The notes under the pieces were generated by a model, which saw only the letters and a program-made list of their open reading frames with translations, searched no databases and was not told the origin of the DNA. A program made the position numbers and the translations under genes. Below, in pieces: positions 39,171-47,637 of a stretch of 64,000 nucleotides of DNA. Position 1 is the stretch's first letter, and every line of letters starts with the position of its first letter. Location of the stretch: contig DFYY01000008.1 of assembly GCA_002383485.1 (NCBI GenBank), forward strand, positions 28,692-92,691. The letters run 5' to 3'. The DNA comes from Bacteroidales bacterium UBA4070 (GTDB lineage: Bacteria; Bacteroidota; Bacteroidia; Bacteroidales; VadinHA17).

Positions 39171-39178
39171 TATTTTTG
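39171..39178 (+). promoter_or_regulatory. Candidate trxB -7 element
   Basis: TATTTTTG matches TAnnTTTG and lies 23 bases before the trxB ATG. A TTTG at 39145-39148 is a possible -33 element. Confidence 0.5.
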
Positions 39179-39201
39179 TCGTCTCAATCAAAAATGAAGA
39201 C

Positions 39202-40197
39202 ATGCAGTTTTTTAAACCCCTGGAGACAGGCAGCGACGAAAAGAAACAGGCTGCTGAAACTACAGAGAGAGTAAGATGTCTTATTATCGGATCAGGTCCT
39301 GCCGGTTACACGGCTGCCATTTATGCCGCTCGTGCCAACATGAAACCGGTGCTTTATACCGGGTTGCAGCAGGGAGGACAGCTAACCACCACCACGGAGG
39401 TTGAGAATTTCCCCGGCTACCCGGAAGGGGTAACCGGCCCTGAGATGATGGAGGACCTCCGTAAACAGGCTGAAAGATTCGGCACTGATATTCGTATTGG
39501 CATTGCCACTGCATCCGATTTCTCGGGCAGGCCGCACAAGGTTACCTTTGACGGCAGTGTGGTAATAGAGGCGGATATCGTTATCATAGCAACCGGCGCT
39601 ACCGCGAAGTATCTTGGCATACCGGCCGAGACGAAATATGCAGGGATGGGGGTTTCGGCATGCGCGACGTGCGACGGCTTCTTTTACCGCGGGAAGGATG
39701 TGGCTGTTGTCGGAGGCGGTGATACCGCGTGCGAAGAGGCTACCTACCTGGCGGGTCTATGCCGGAAAGTATACATGATAGTCAGGCGTGATGTGCTCCG
39801 CGCCAGCAAGGCCATGCAGCACAGGGTCATGAACACCCCCAATATAGAGGTGCTCTGGAAGTGCCAGGTGGATGATCTGTACGGTACCAACGGGGTGGAA
39901 GGCGCCATGGTCGTTCGCGGAAAAGGGACGCCGGAAGAAGAGAAATTCAATATAAGCATTGACGGTTTCTTTCTTGCCATAGGGCATAAACCCAACTCGG
40001 AGGTATTCAAACCATGGATTGAGACGGACGAGACCGGGTATATTGTTATTGAACCCGGGTCAACACGCACACGCGTGCCGGGGGTCTTCGCAGCGGGTGA
40101 TGTCTCGGACCACGTCTACAGACAGGCCGTCACGGCTGCAGGCAGCGGATGCAAGGCGGCGATTGATGCTGAGAGGTTCCTTGCGGAACAGGGATAG
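39202..40197 (+). CDS. trxB: Thioredoxin-disulfide reductase
   Basis: 331 residues. The FAD site is CLIIGSGPAGYTAAIYAARA, the redox-active pair is Cys154/Cys157 (SACATCDGFF), the NADPH site is VVGGGDTACEEA, and the FAD-binding end is VFAAGDVSD. It passes electrons from NADPH to thioredoxin. About 24 residues precede the first Rossmann strand, slightly more than in E. coli TrxB. No trxA is adjacent. Confidence 0.96.
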   Translation: MQFFKPLETGSDEKKQAAETTERVRCLIIGSGPAGYTAAIYAARANMKPVLYTGLQQGGQLTTTTEVENFPGYPEGVTGPEMMEDLRKQAERFGTDIRIGIATASDFSGRPHKVTFDGSVVIEADIVIIATGATAKYLGIPAETKYAGMGVSACATCDGFFYRGKDVAVVGGGDTACEEATYLAGLCRKVYMIVRRDVLRASKAMQHRVMNTPNIEVLWKCQVDDLYGTNGVEGAMVVRGKGTPEEEKFNISIDGFFLAIGHKPNSEVFKPWIETDETGYIVIEPGSTRTRVPGVFAAGDVSDHVYRQAVTAAGSGCKAAIDAERFLAEQG

Positions 40198-40238
40198 GAA
40201 ACACTAATCAAAAAAATGAGGGGAAACAGACGCTGAAT

Positions 40239-40625
40239 ATGCGAAATTTTAAAAAGACTTTTAACATCAACGCTGAGCCATCAGATATCTATTCGGCGCT
40301 GACAAACCCGTATACTATAGAACTCTGGTCGGGGTATCCGGCAATTATGCCTTCAAAGGCAGGGGAGGAGTTCAATATGTGGGACGGAGATATCTGCGGG
40401 AAGATCATTGATCTTGTGCCTGACAAGAAGGTGGTTCAGGAGTGGTACTTTGGAGACCGTGAGCTGGAATCGCTTGTAACCATTACCATTACCGGCAACG
40501 GAGGAATAACCGCTGTGACGGTTGAGCACACGAACATACCTGTTGAGGATTACACGAACATAGCAGAAGGCTGGAATGAGTATTATATGGGCGCCATAAA
40601 GCGCTTTTACAATCCCAACTTCTGA
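40239..40625 (+). CDS. SRPBCC (AHSA1-like) domain protein
   Basis: 128 residues, a single START/Bet-v1-like domain. FKKTFNINAEPSDIYSALTNPYTIELWSGYPA and the closing IAEGWNEYYMGAIKRFY are typical of the AHSA1 subgroup. Members bind small hydrophobic ligands or act as Hsp90 ATPase activators. It starts 41 bases after trxB. Its last 19 bases overlap the convergent TorD-like gene. Confidence 0.85.
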   Translation: MRNFKKTFNINAEPSDIYSALTNPYTIELWSGYPAIMPSKAGEEFNMWDGDICGKIIDLVPDKKVVQEWYFGDRELESLVTITITGNGGITAVTVEHTNIPVEDYTNIAEGWNEYYMGAIKRFYNPNF

Positions 40626-41293
40626 CGCCTGACGATATCACGCACATCCTCCAGCCCGCCTACTATAAGACCGGAGATGCCGGTATAGCATTTGGTTTTT
40701 GAGTTGCCCGAAACGGCTTCGGCCCATCGCGGGAGCCATGAAAGCAACTCGTTGCTGATGAAGTCCAGGAGATCACGGCCGATCATTGCCCTGATCTCAA
40801 GATCATCTTCGGTAAGGTACTTCTCAATCATCAGGTTGGTGAACAGCAACTGTATACCCAGATGATCAGCTGACAGGCCGTCATCTTCCGCACGGCTGTA
40901 GCCGTACCTGCTGTACAATCTGGCAAGTTCGCCGAGGTGTACTTCAACTGAAACGCCGGTTCTGATCCAGTGTGATGCAGCCGGGTATGCTTCCGCATTT
41001 TCGCTGCCTGCCAGCAGTGACCTGTAATTGTCGCCCACCGCCAGGTGGCAATGTTGCTTGAAAGGACAGGGGGAGCGAAGCAGCCGGCTGGCGGCATCAA
41101 AATGGCTGTTGGTGCTACCCACCGGGAGGTTCCTGAGCATACCCGAGTCACAAAGATGAGGCAAGCCACTCTCGCCGGGCGACATTGAGACTGCCCCGCC
41201 GAGGAAAAGGAAGAGTGAGGTATAAGCCTGAAGCAGTTCTTCAGGGGTATTCATTGTGCCAGTATTGCCGGTCATCAGATAATCAGGTTGCAT
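40607..41293 (-). CDS. TorD/DmsD-family redox-enzyme chaperone
   Basis: Up to 228 residues from the ATG at 41293; a start at 41254 (MNTPEELLQAY) is also plausible and gives 215. The all-helical fold fits the TorD family. Helpful phrases are LLQAYTSLFLFLGGA, HLGELARLYSRYGYS, DHLGIQLLFTNLMIEKYL and DLLDFISNELLSWLPRWAEAV. Such chaperones guard the Tat signal and insert the molybdopterin cofactor in a partner oxidoreductase. No molybdoenzyme gene lies in the window. It overlaps the SRPBCC gene tail to tail. Confidence 0.78.
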   Translation of the reverse strand: MQPDYLMTGNTGTMNTPEELLQAYTSLFLFLGGAVSMSPGESGLPHLCDSGMLRNLPVGSTNSHFDAASRLLRSPCPFKQHCHLAVGDNYRSLLAGSENAEAYPAASHWIRTGVSVEVHLGELARLYSRYGYSRAEDDGLSADHLGIQLLFTNLMIEKYLTEDDLEIRAMIGRDLLDFISNELLSWLPRWAEAVSGNSKTKCYTGISGLIVGGLEDVRDIVRRQKLGL

Positions 41294-41323
41294 AACCCAA
41301 TAACGGGATGACCGGCAAATTGT

Positions 41324-41836
41324 TCACCTGTTCACATTCTCGAGTTTTTCGAGCTCCCCTATGCCCATGTTATCCGAGAGGCTTGCAATGGTTTTGAGGT
41401 CAAGATCGCCCTGGATGGAGACAACTGAACTGCTTCCTCCGCCGGTGACCATCACCAGCTCTGCTATCCGTCCTCCCGCCTCGCGGATCATGAAGAAGAC
41501 CTGACCATCCGGTTCCTTTACTGTCATCAGTTCTTCGTAACCGTTTCTCCTCAGCGATGGCATCAGCTCCGAGGCGAAATTGATCCCCCTGACAACGGCA
41601 GTGCTGTCTATGCTCAGGATCCGTATCCCCTTTATCCTTGTCACCAGGTCACGGAATTCCTGGTCATCGCTGTCTATCCTTGACAGGAGACCGAACATCT
41701 TCGGGGAGATGTACACCGAGGTGAATCCCTCCTTCCCGTCGTACCTCTCGAAGAGGTCATCGACCGGGCTCTTCTGAGCACTGAGCGATGCAGAGAAAAG
41801 TGCCAGCAGCATAAGGATAAGTGCATGGTTTTTCAT
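41324..41836 (-). CDS. DUF4252 protein (second copy)
   Basis: 170 residues from the ATG at 41836 (MKNHALILMLLALFSASLSAQ is the signal peptide). The body (SPVDDLFERYDGKEGFTSVYIS, FASELMPSLRRNGYEELMTVKEPDGQVFFM) matches the DUF4252 family. It is a paralogue of the gene at 42630, and both flank the sigma/anti-sigma fusion. DUF4252 genes commonly travel with an ECF sigma factor in Bacteroidales. Their function is unknown. The gene follows the fusion by 10 bases. Confidence 0.82.
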   Translation of the reverse strand: MKNHALILMLLALFSASLSAQKSPVDDLFERYDGKEGFTSVYISPKMFGLLSRIDSDDQEFRDLVTRIKGIRILSIDSTAVVRGINFASELMPSLRRNGYEELMTVKEPDGQVFFMIREAGGRIAELVMVTGGGSSSVVSIQGDLDLKTIASLSDNMGIGELEKLENVNR

Positions 41837-41846
41837 ATTGTATCTT

Positions 41847-42602
41847 TTAGTCTGTTTCTTTTTCATCCTGTGGCGGGACCTGTTCATCAAGGTAGCGAAG
41901 CCTGGAGAGGTTGTTTCCTATGATATCACCTATCCTGTCGAGGCTTTCAAGCTCCTCTGGTTTCCTGGCAATGGTACCGACCTGTTCCAGCCGCGAGGTG
42001 CCACTGTTCATCTTCCCGGAAACATCCATAAGGATTTCTTTCACTTCCGCCATGGCAATCACAGGATCACTGTATGTGTCTTTCGGCTGTGGTCCGGCAA
42101 ACCTGAAAGCAAGCCACACGCCGGCTATGATGGCTGCCGCGGCAGCCGTACCGGCAAGAAGGCGCAGCAGGCGGACTGCAGGTTTCAACCTGGCTTCACG
42201 GTGCATGACGTTTTCGAGGCTGGCAGTAAATCCGTCAGAGGGCTCAGGCACCGGCACGGTCAGATCAGCAAGGTAGCCGTACTCTTCCCTGATGGATTCC
42301 GGCAATGCCGGATCCCTGAGGCACTCCATCAGCAGGAGTTCCTCCTCTTCGTCAGTCTCTCCGTTAAAGTAACGGTCGAGCAGCTCTCTTATCTTCTCCT
42401 GTTCCATATCGGTATATCTTTTCCATCTCCTCGCAGAGAGGCTGGCATAGTTCCTTTTTTCGCTTCTTTCCGCCCACAACTTCATCATAACCTCCTGCAC
42501 TGCATCTTCAGCCTCTTCCCGGTTGTTCAGGAACCGGAAGGCGAGGGCATACAGCCTGCGCCCCTCCGGCAGTACCTTCATCCTGAACTCTTCGGGGGTC
42601 AT
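41847..42602 (-). CDS. ECF sigma region 2 fragment fused in frame to an anti-sigma membrane protein
   Basis: 251 residues. Residues 1-47 (MTPEEFRMKVLPEGRRLYAL, LNNREEAEDAVQEVMMKLWAER) are the start of an ECF sigma factor, regions 2.1-2.2 only; regions 2.3, 2.4 and 4 are missing. From Met66 (MEQEKIRELLDRYFNGET) the chain is a separate anti-sigma-like protein with a membrane segment at about 146-169 (LLAGTAAAAAIIAGVWLAFRF). In another frame, CEEMEKIYRYGTGEDKR.. ends in TAA within the anti-sigma 5' region and looks like the lost sigma C-terminus. A deletion of about 300 bases would explain all this. The anti-sigma part alone would be 41847-42407. Confidence 0.75.
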   Translation of the reverse strand: MTPEEFRMKVLPEGRRLYALAFRFLNNREEAEDAVQEVMMKLWAERSEKRNYASLSARRWKRYTDMEQEKIRELLDRYFNGETDEEEELLLMECLRDPALPESIREEYGYLADLTVPVPEPSDGFTASLENVMHREARLKPAVRLLRLLAGTAAAAAIIAGVWLAFRFAGPQPKDTYSDPVIAMAEVKEILMDVSGKMNSGTSRLEQVGTIARKPEELESLDRIGDIIGNNLSRLRYLDEQVPPQDEKETD

Positions 42603-42629
42603 GTTTTTCTGAACTCTTCCCCAAAGTTA

Positions 42630-43142
42630 TCATTTACCCCCGATCTCCAAACCCTCAAGAATGGCAAGACCCTCTCCGTTGTTTGTAAAGAGCTCCGAAG
42701 CTTCATCGCGGGTGAGGTTGCCTTCAACCTGAATCACAGCTTCGTCTTTACCGTCAATTACCAGCAGCAGTTCGCGGACCATATCCATTTCCATACGGGC
42801 CATGAAACGGATGTCGGCACCGTTGTCCCTTACCGACATGAGCTCATCATACCTGCTCCGTCTGATGATGCCCCGAATCTCCGAAACCAGGCTTTCGCCG
42901 GAGGATGAATTATCTTTCTCCCTGACAACCAGCCTTATGGAGGTAATCTTGCTGATCGCATTTCCATCCCTGTCGCTGTTTTCGCTCTCACCCAGGAATT
43001 TCAGCAGGTCACCGCTGATGACCACCGAAGTGTAGCCATCCCTGTCGCTGTACCGGCTGAAAAAATCATCCAGTGAAGTTCTCTGTCCCGATACCGCTGA
43101 GGCGATGATTACCACGGCAATTGTTAATAGCATTCTTTTCAT
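42630..43142 (-). CDS. DUF4252 protein (first copy)
   Basis: 170 residues with a signal peptide (MLLTIAVVIIASAVSGQ). The pattern TSLDDFFSRYSDRDGYTSVVIS and SRYDELMSVRDNGADIRFMAR matches DUF4252 and aligns along its whole length with the copy at 41324. It leads the minus-strand cluster, with the fused sigma/anti-sigma gene 27 bases downstream. The function is unknown. Confidence 0.82.
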   Translation of the reverse strand: MKRMLLTIAVVIIASAVSGQRTSLDDFFSRYSDRDGYTSVVISGDLLKFLGESENSDRDGNAISKITSIRLVVREKDNSSSGESLVSEIRGIIRRSRYDELMSVRDNGADIRFMARMEMDMVRELLLVIDGKDEAVIQVEGNLTRDEASELFTNNGEGLAILEGLEIGGK

Positions 43143-43360
43143 GACTGTCCGTTGTTTTTGTGATTACTGATTCAATGACGAATACCGGCCAAAAACATTA
43201 CAGGTCATTTCAATTTTTTTGATAATGTGTTGATATAATCCTCTGTATTATCAGAGACAACAACTTCAATAGTGTTATTTTTACCCCGCCTGATGTAAAA
43301 AACTCTTTACTAAACAGGAGAATTGATTAATAAAATAAACTTAAACTTCTTTTTTGGCAA

Positions 43361-45307
43361 ATGACTGCATCTGAAGCAATTACCATGTTAAACGAACATG
43401 GCATCATACTGCCCGGGGAGGTTGTCCGTCTGGCCGGAGGCACACCGCGCAATCTGTTCTTCAATTCCTCTGCGGAGATACTGGAGTCATCTATTCCGGG
43501 GAAGGATAAACTGAGCTACGAGGTCAGGTATGATATTCCCGGCAGGGGTGAGGTGACGGAGGTGACGCTTCACAGGGTCACCAACGGTCTGTCGGCAAAC
43601 TATACGGAGCCGTACATGAGGAGGCGTGATCCCGAGACAATGCTCATCGGGGATTCGAAACCGACCGACAAGAGGAGGTTTGAGGAGGTGTACGGCTATC
43701 CGTTCGCGCAGCTTCGAAGTGAGACCCTCGGATGGCTTGAGGGACAGGATCTGGGGATTTTTCTCTGTTTTGCCGGCAACTGGCCCATAGGAGCTGGTGG
43801 AATTGTAATCACGCCGCTCAATGCGTCATTCTTCGCCTTTGGCCTCTCCCTGTTGCAGCGGATCATTCCCCTTGATCAGTTGCCTGATGGGTTCAGGGTG
43901 GAGTCTGTTGTGTATGTCGCTCCGCCATTCCGTCACACCCATTTCGGGGGGAGGCAGGTGGTGGTGCACAACAGGTGTGAAGGGCTGCATGAGATGTTCG
44001 CGTACAACCTGTATCCGGGGCCAAGCGCCAAGAAGGGCTTTTACAGCGTACTGCTTGACAAGGGGGAGGAGGAGGGATGGCTGACCACCCATTGCTCCAC
44101 GGTGCAGGCAGTGAGTCCCTATGACAATGTGACAACCTTCATGCATGAGGGTGCCAGTGGCGGAGGCAAGAGCGAAATGATTCAGAATCTTGTGCGCGAG
44201 CCCAACGGACAGATCCTGATAGGTCAGAATATTATCACGGGTGAGAAGCGGGTAATTTCGATACCGCTCTTCTGCTCATTCCATCCGGCCACTGACGATA
44301 TGGCATTGTGTCACCCTTCCTACCAGCAGAACAACGGCAAGCTCACGGTGGCAGATGCGGAGAATGCGTGGTTCATACGAGTTGACGGTGTCACAGGTTA
44401 CGGAGATGATCCATTCCTTGAGAAGATAACAATCAATCCTGCAGAACCGCTTCTCTTCCTTAATATTGATACCAGGCCGGACGGCACAGCTCTGATCTGG
44501 AATCACAAGGAGGATTCACCCGGCAAACGGTGCCCCAATCCCAGGGTTGTACTTCCCCGCAGGATCGTGCCGGGAGTCATAAACAAACCGGTCACGGTTG
44601 ACGTCCGGAACTTCGGGGTTAGGATGCCGCCCTGCACGGCGGATAATCCAACATACGGTATCGCCGGGATGTTCCACATTCTGCCCCCGGCGCTGGCGTG
44701 GCTGTGGCGGCTGGTAAGCCCTCGCGGCTATGCAAACCCCAGTATCACCGGCACCGGTGACCTTGAGAGTGAGGGAGCAGGTTCTTACTGGCCTTTTGCC
44801 ACAGGGAAGAAGGTGAGGCATGCCAACCTGCTGCTGGAACAGATCGTCAACACACCCAGGGTACGGTATACGCTGACTCCGAACCAGCACATAGGTGCAT
44901 GGAAGGTAGGATTCAAGCCCCAGCTGCTTATGAGGGAGTATCTCACCAGGCGCGGCAATGCCAAGCTGAGGGCAGACCAGTTACGGCCGGCCCGCTGCCC
45001 GCTCCTTGGTTACGAGCTGAACTACCTTACAATAGAAGGATCACCTGTGCCCACAAGGTTTCTGAAGGTATACCGGCAGGCTGAAGTTGGTGAGGAGGGC
45101 TACGATGCAGGGGCTGCAATACTCCGGGAGTTCTTCAGAAGGGAACTCTCAGGATTCCTTGCCCCGGAGCTCATCCCGCTCGGGCGCCGTATTATAAACG
45201 CCTTTATGGAAGAGTGCAGTGTGGATGAGTATGCCAGGATACTGCCGATGGAATACCAGTATTCGTTCCTTACGATAAACGACTATGATCAGCAGGGGGG
45301 CCAGTGA
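43361..45307 (+). CDS. DUF4914 protein with a PEP-carboxykinase-like P-loop
   Basis: 648 residues, close to the usual DUF4914 length. A P-loop G264-A-S-G-G-G-K270-S sits in MHEGASGGGKSEM, followed by ITGEKR, CHPSYQQNNGKLTVADAENAWF and FLNIDTRPDGTALIWNH. The loop and the Asp/His-rich region resemble the nucleotide site of PEP carboxykinase and HPr kinase. No signal peptide is seen, so it is cytoplasmic. The reaction is unknown, and the gene stands alone between convergent clusters. The start at 43361 fits the family N-terminus. Confidence 0.85.
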   Translation: MTASEAITMLNEHGIILPGEVVRLAGGTPRNLFFNSSAEILESSIPGKDKLSYEVRYDIPGRGEVTEVTLHRVTNGLSANYTEPYMRRRDPETMLIGDSKPTDKRRFEEVYGYPFAQLRSETLGWLEGQDLGIFLCFAGNWPIGAGGIVITPLNASFFAFGLSLLQRIIPLDQLPDGFRVESVVYVAPPFRHTHFGGRQVVVHNRCEGLHEMFAYNLYPGPSAKKGFYSVLLDKGEEEGWLTTHCSTVQAVSPYDNVTTFMHEGASGGGKSEMIQNLVREPNGQILIGQNIITGEKRVISIPLFCSFHPATDDMALCHPSYQQNNGKLTVADAENAWFIRVDGVTGYGDDPFLEKITINPAEPLLFLNIDTRPDGTALIWNHKEDSPGKRCPNPRVVLPRRIVPGVINKPVTVDVRNFGVRMPPCTADNPTYGIAGMFHILPPALAWLWRLVSPRGYANPSITGTGDLESEGAGSYWPFATGKKVRHANLLLEQIVNTPRVRYTLTPNQHIGAWKVGFKPQLLMREYLTRRGNAKLRADQLRPARCPLLGYELNYLTIEGSPVPTRFLKVYRQAEVGEEGYDAGAAILREFFRRELSGFLAPELIPLGRRIINAFMEECSVDEYARILPMEYQYSFLTINDYDQQGGQ

Positions 45308-45369
45308 GCCCCCCTGCGAAAGTACTGTCCGGTAGCGGGACAGGTATAGGTCATGATCAGTGCTGACTT

Positions 45370-46614
45370 CTAATTACTGAAGTCGGCCATCTCATCCGGA
45401 TAAGCGTTGCTTTCCAGCTTCTGCTTGACCTTCTTGAATGCCTTAAGGGTGTAGTTTACATCCTCCATTGTATGGGCTGCCGTCGGGATGATCCTCAGCA
45501 TGATGACGCCTCTCGGGACCACGGGGTAAATCACTACCGAGCAGAATATCCCGTAGTTTTTCCTCAGATCCTTGATGAGCTGTGTCGTCTGTGCGAGGCC
45601 ACTCTTGAAGAAGACGGGGGTTACGGGCGACTCAGTTTTGCCAAGATCGAATCCTGCTTCACGGAAGCCCTTCTGAAGCGCATTGGCGTTTTCCCACAGC
45701 TTCTCACGAAGCTCGGGATGAGTCTTAATCATCTCGAGGCGCTTGATGGCGCCGATTGTCATTGCCATTGGCAGTGACTTGGCATAGATCTGTGAGCGGA
45801 GGTTGAATCTCAGGTAGCTGATTACTTCCTTGTCGCCTGCCACGAATCCGCCGATTCCCGCGAAGCTCTTCGCGAAGGTGGTGAAGTAGACGTCAATCTG
45901 ATCCTGTACGCCGAAGTGTTCCCCGGTGCCGGCTCCTGTTTTGCCCATGGTGCCAATACCGTGCGCATCGTCAACCAGGAGGCGGAAGTTGAATTTCTTT
46001 TTGAAATCGACAATCTTGTCGAGTGCTCCGAGGTCACCGGCCATGCCGAACACCCCCTCGGTGATTACCAGTATGCCACCGCCGGTCTCCTCAACAACCT
46101 TCTGTGCATGCTCCAGCTGCTTCTCGAAGCTCTCCATGTCATTGTGAGCATAAACGAACCTCTTGGATAGTACCATCCTCAGGCCGTCCATGATACAGGC
46201 GTGCGACTCGGAGTCGTACACTATCACATCATGTCTCCCGGCGAGACAGTCAATTGTTGATACCATGCCCTGGTAGCCGTAGTTGAGCAGATACGCGGAT
46301 TCCTTTCCGACAAATTCGGCAGCCATCTGCTCGAATTTTTCATGCATGGTCGTATGGCCTGACATCATCCTGGCGCCCATCGGGTATGCCAGACCGTACT
46401 GTGCAGCAGCTTCGGCGTCAACCTTGCGGATCTCGGGATGGTTCCCGAGTCCCAGGTAGTTGTTGAGACTCCAGTTGAGTACTTCCCTGCCCATGAATTT
46501 CATTCGGGGACCCAGTTCTCCTTCAAGCTTGGGAAACATGAAATAGCCATCAGCCTGTTCCTGGTACTGGCCAAGCGCACCACGGTTCTTTTTGATTTTG
46601 TCGAAAATATCCAC
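45370..46614 (-). CDS. Alpha-oxoamine synthase (serine palmitoyltransferase or cysteate acyltransferase type)
   Basis: 414 residues from a GTG at 46614. An ATG at 46659 is in frame but lies across a promoter -7 box, so it would be outside the transcript. The PLP enzyme core is intact: DDAHGIGTMG (about 215-224) and the cofactor lysine in TTFAKSFAGIGG (Lys249). Phrases NWSLNNYLGLGNHPEI and GARMMSGHTTMHEKFE mark the alpha-oxoamine synthase family. It joins an acyl chain to an amino acid with loss of CO2. In Bacteroidota, relatives make sphingolipid or sulfonolipid bases; which amino acid is used cannot be read from sequence here. Confidence 0.83.
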   Translation of the reverse strand: MDIFDKIKKNRGALGQYQEQADGYFMFPKLEGELGPRMKFMGREVLNWSLNNYLGLGNHPEIRKVDAEAAAQYGLAYPMGARMMSGHTTMHEKFEQMAAEFVGKESAYLLNYGYQGMVSTIDCLAGRHDVIVYDSESHACIMDGLRMVLSKRFVYAHNDMESFEKQLEHAQKVVEETGGGILVITEGVFGMAGDLGALDKIVDFKKKFNFRLLVDDAHGIGTMGKTGAGTGEHFGVQDQIDVYFTTFAKSFAGIGGFVAGDKEVISYLRFNLRSQIYAKSLPMAMTIGAIKRLEMIKTHPELREKLWENANALQKGFREAGFDLGKTESPVTPVFFKSGLAQTTQLIKDLRKNYGIFCSVVIYPVVPRGVIMLRIIPTAAHTMEDVNYTLKAFKKVKQKLESNAYPDEMADFSN

Positions 46615-46641
46615 GTCTGTTTCAGTTTTGATTATTGCCCG

Positions 46642-46671
46642 CAAAATTATTAAAAACATTACTCAGCCAAA
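46642..46671 (-). promoter_or_regulatory. Promoter of the alpha-oxoamine synthase gene
   Basis: On the minus strand TTTG (46668-46671) and TAATTTTG (46642-46649) are 18 bases apart. Transcription would begin near 46635, inside the longer ATG frame, which supports the GTG start at 46614. Confidence 0.65.
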
Positions 46672-46779
46672 GTACCTATTTATACCTATTTGTTCCTCTT
46701 TTAACACTGCCTTAACTTCTCCGTGTCCGTGAATTGAGCACTTTTGTGTCATCTTGAACCGTTTAATCAAAAAAATGAG

Positions 46780-46787
46780 TAATTTTG
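46780..46787 (+). promoter_or_regulatory. bamD operon -7 element
   Basis: TAATTTTG followed by CGC matches the Bacteroidetes -7 box and lies 16 bases before the bamD ATG. A TTG at 46754-46756 is a possible -33 element with a slightly long spacer. Confidence 0.6.
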
Positions 46788-46803
46788 CGCAACATTTCAG
46801 GGT

Positions 46804-47622
46804 ATGAGAATCAGACCGATAACATTTCTGCTGCTTGCCCTCACCGTCTCATCATGCGGTGAGTATGAAAAGCTTCTCAAGAGCACCGATTACGAGCTTA
46901 AAAAGGAGAAGGTCTTTGAGTATTATGACGATGGCAAGTACATGAAGTCGATAGAGCTTCTCTCCCAGATACTTCCACGGTTCCGGGCCACTGATGATGC
47001 CGAGCAGCTTAACTGGATCAATGCTCAGGCTCACTTCAAGGTGCGCGACTATATGATGGCAGGCAGCTATTACCAGACCTTCGCAGATACCTACCCGATG
47101 AGCAACAACGCCGAAGAAGCCCATTATCTTTCAGCTCTGTGCGACTATTACATGAGCCCAAGGCCTGAACTTGACCAGACCAATACAAAAAAGGCTATCG
47201 AAAGCTTCACCATTTTCATGCAGAGATACCCTGCCAGCACCAGGACCGATGACTGCAAGGCAAGGATACTGGAGCTCCAGGAGAAACTGGTTGAGAAATC
47301 ATACCTTAGTGCAAGGCTTTACTATGATCTTAAAGAGTACAGGGCGGCAACGGTTTCACTCGCAAACAGCCTGAAGGAGTACCCTGATACAAAATACCGT
47401 GAGGAGCTGATGTTCCTCAAGCTTGACGCACTTTACCTGCTTGCCGGGAACAGTATTCCGGACAAAAAGGTAGAACGTTTCCAGACTGCACTGGACGAGT
47501 ATTATTCGTTCATCGAGGAGTTCCCGCAGAGCAGGTTCTCCAGGGATGTGGCAAGGATCTTCGAAAACACGGCGAAGTTCCTTAAGGTGGATACAACCGT
47601 GCAACAGACTGTAAATAATTGA
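46804..47622 (+). CDS. bamD: Outer-membrane protein assembly factor BamD
   Basis: 272 residues. Lipobox LTVSSC anchors the protein in the outer membrane. TPR-like repeats follow: DYELKKEKVFEYYDDGKYMKSIELL, YYQTFADTYPMSNNAEEAHYLSA, AIESFTIFMQRYPAST and YSFIEEFPQSRFSRDV. BamD links BamA and substrate in barrel assembly. It opens a five-gene operon whose order (bamD, omega, coaBC, DUF4835, recN) is a recurring Bacteroidota arrangement. Confidence 0.93.
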   Translation: MRIRPITFLLLALTVSSCGEYEKLLKSTDYELKKEKVFEYYDDGKYMKSIELLSQILPRFRATDDAEQLNWINAQAHFKVRDYMMAGSYYQTFADTYPMSNNAEEAHYLSALCDYYMSPRPELDQTNTKKAIESFTIFMQRYPASTRTDDCKARILELQEKLVEKSYLSARLYYDLKEYRAATVSLANSLKEYPDTKYREELMFLKLDALYLLAGNSIPDKKVERFQTALDEYYSFIEEFPQSRFSRDVARIFENTAKFLKVDTTVQQTVNN

Positions 47623-47637
47623 ATTACTTACAATAAT

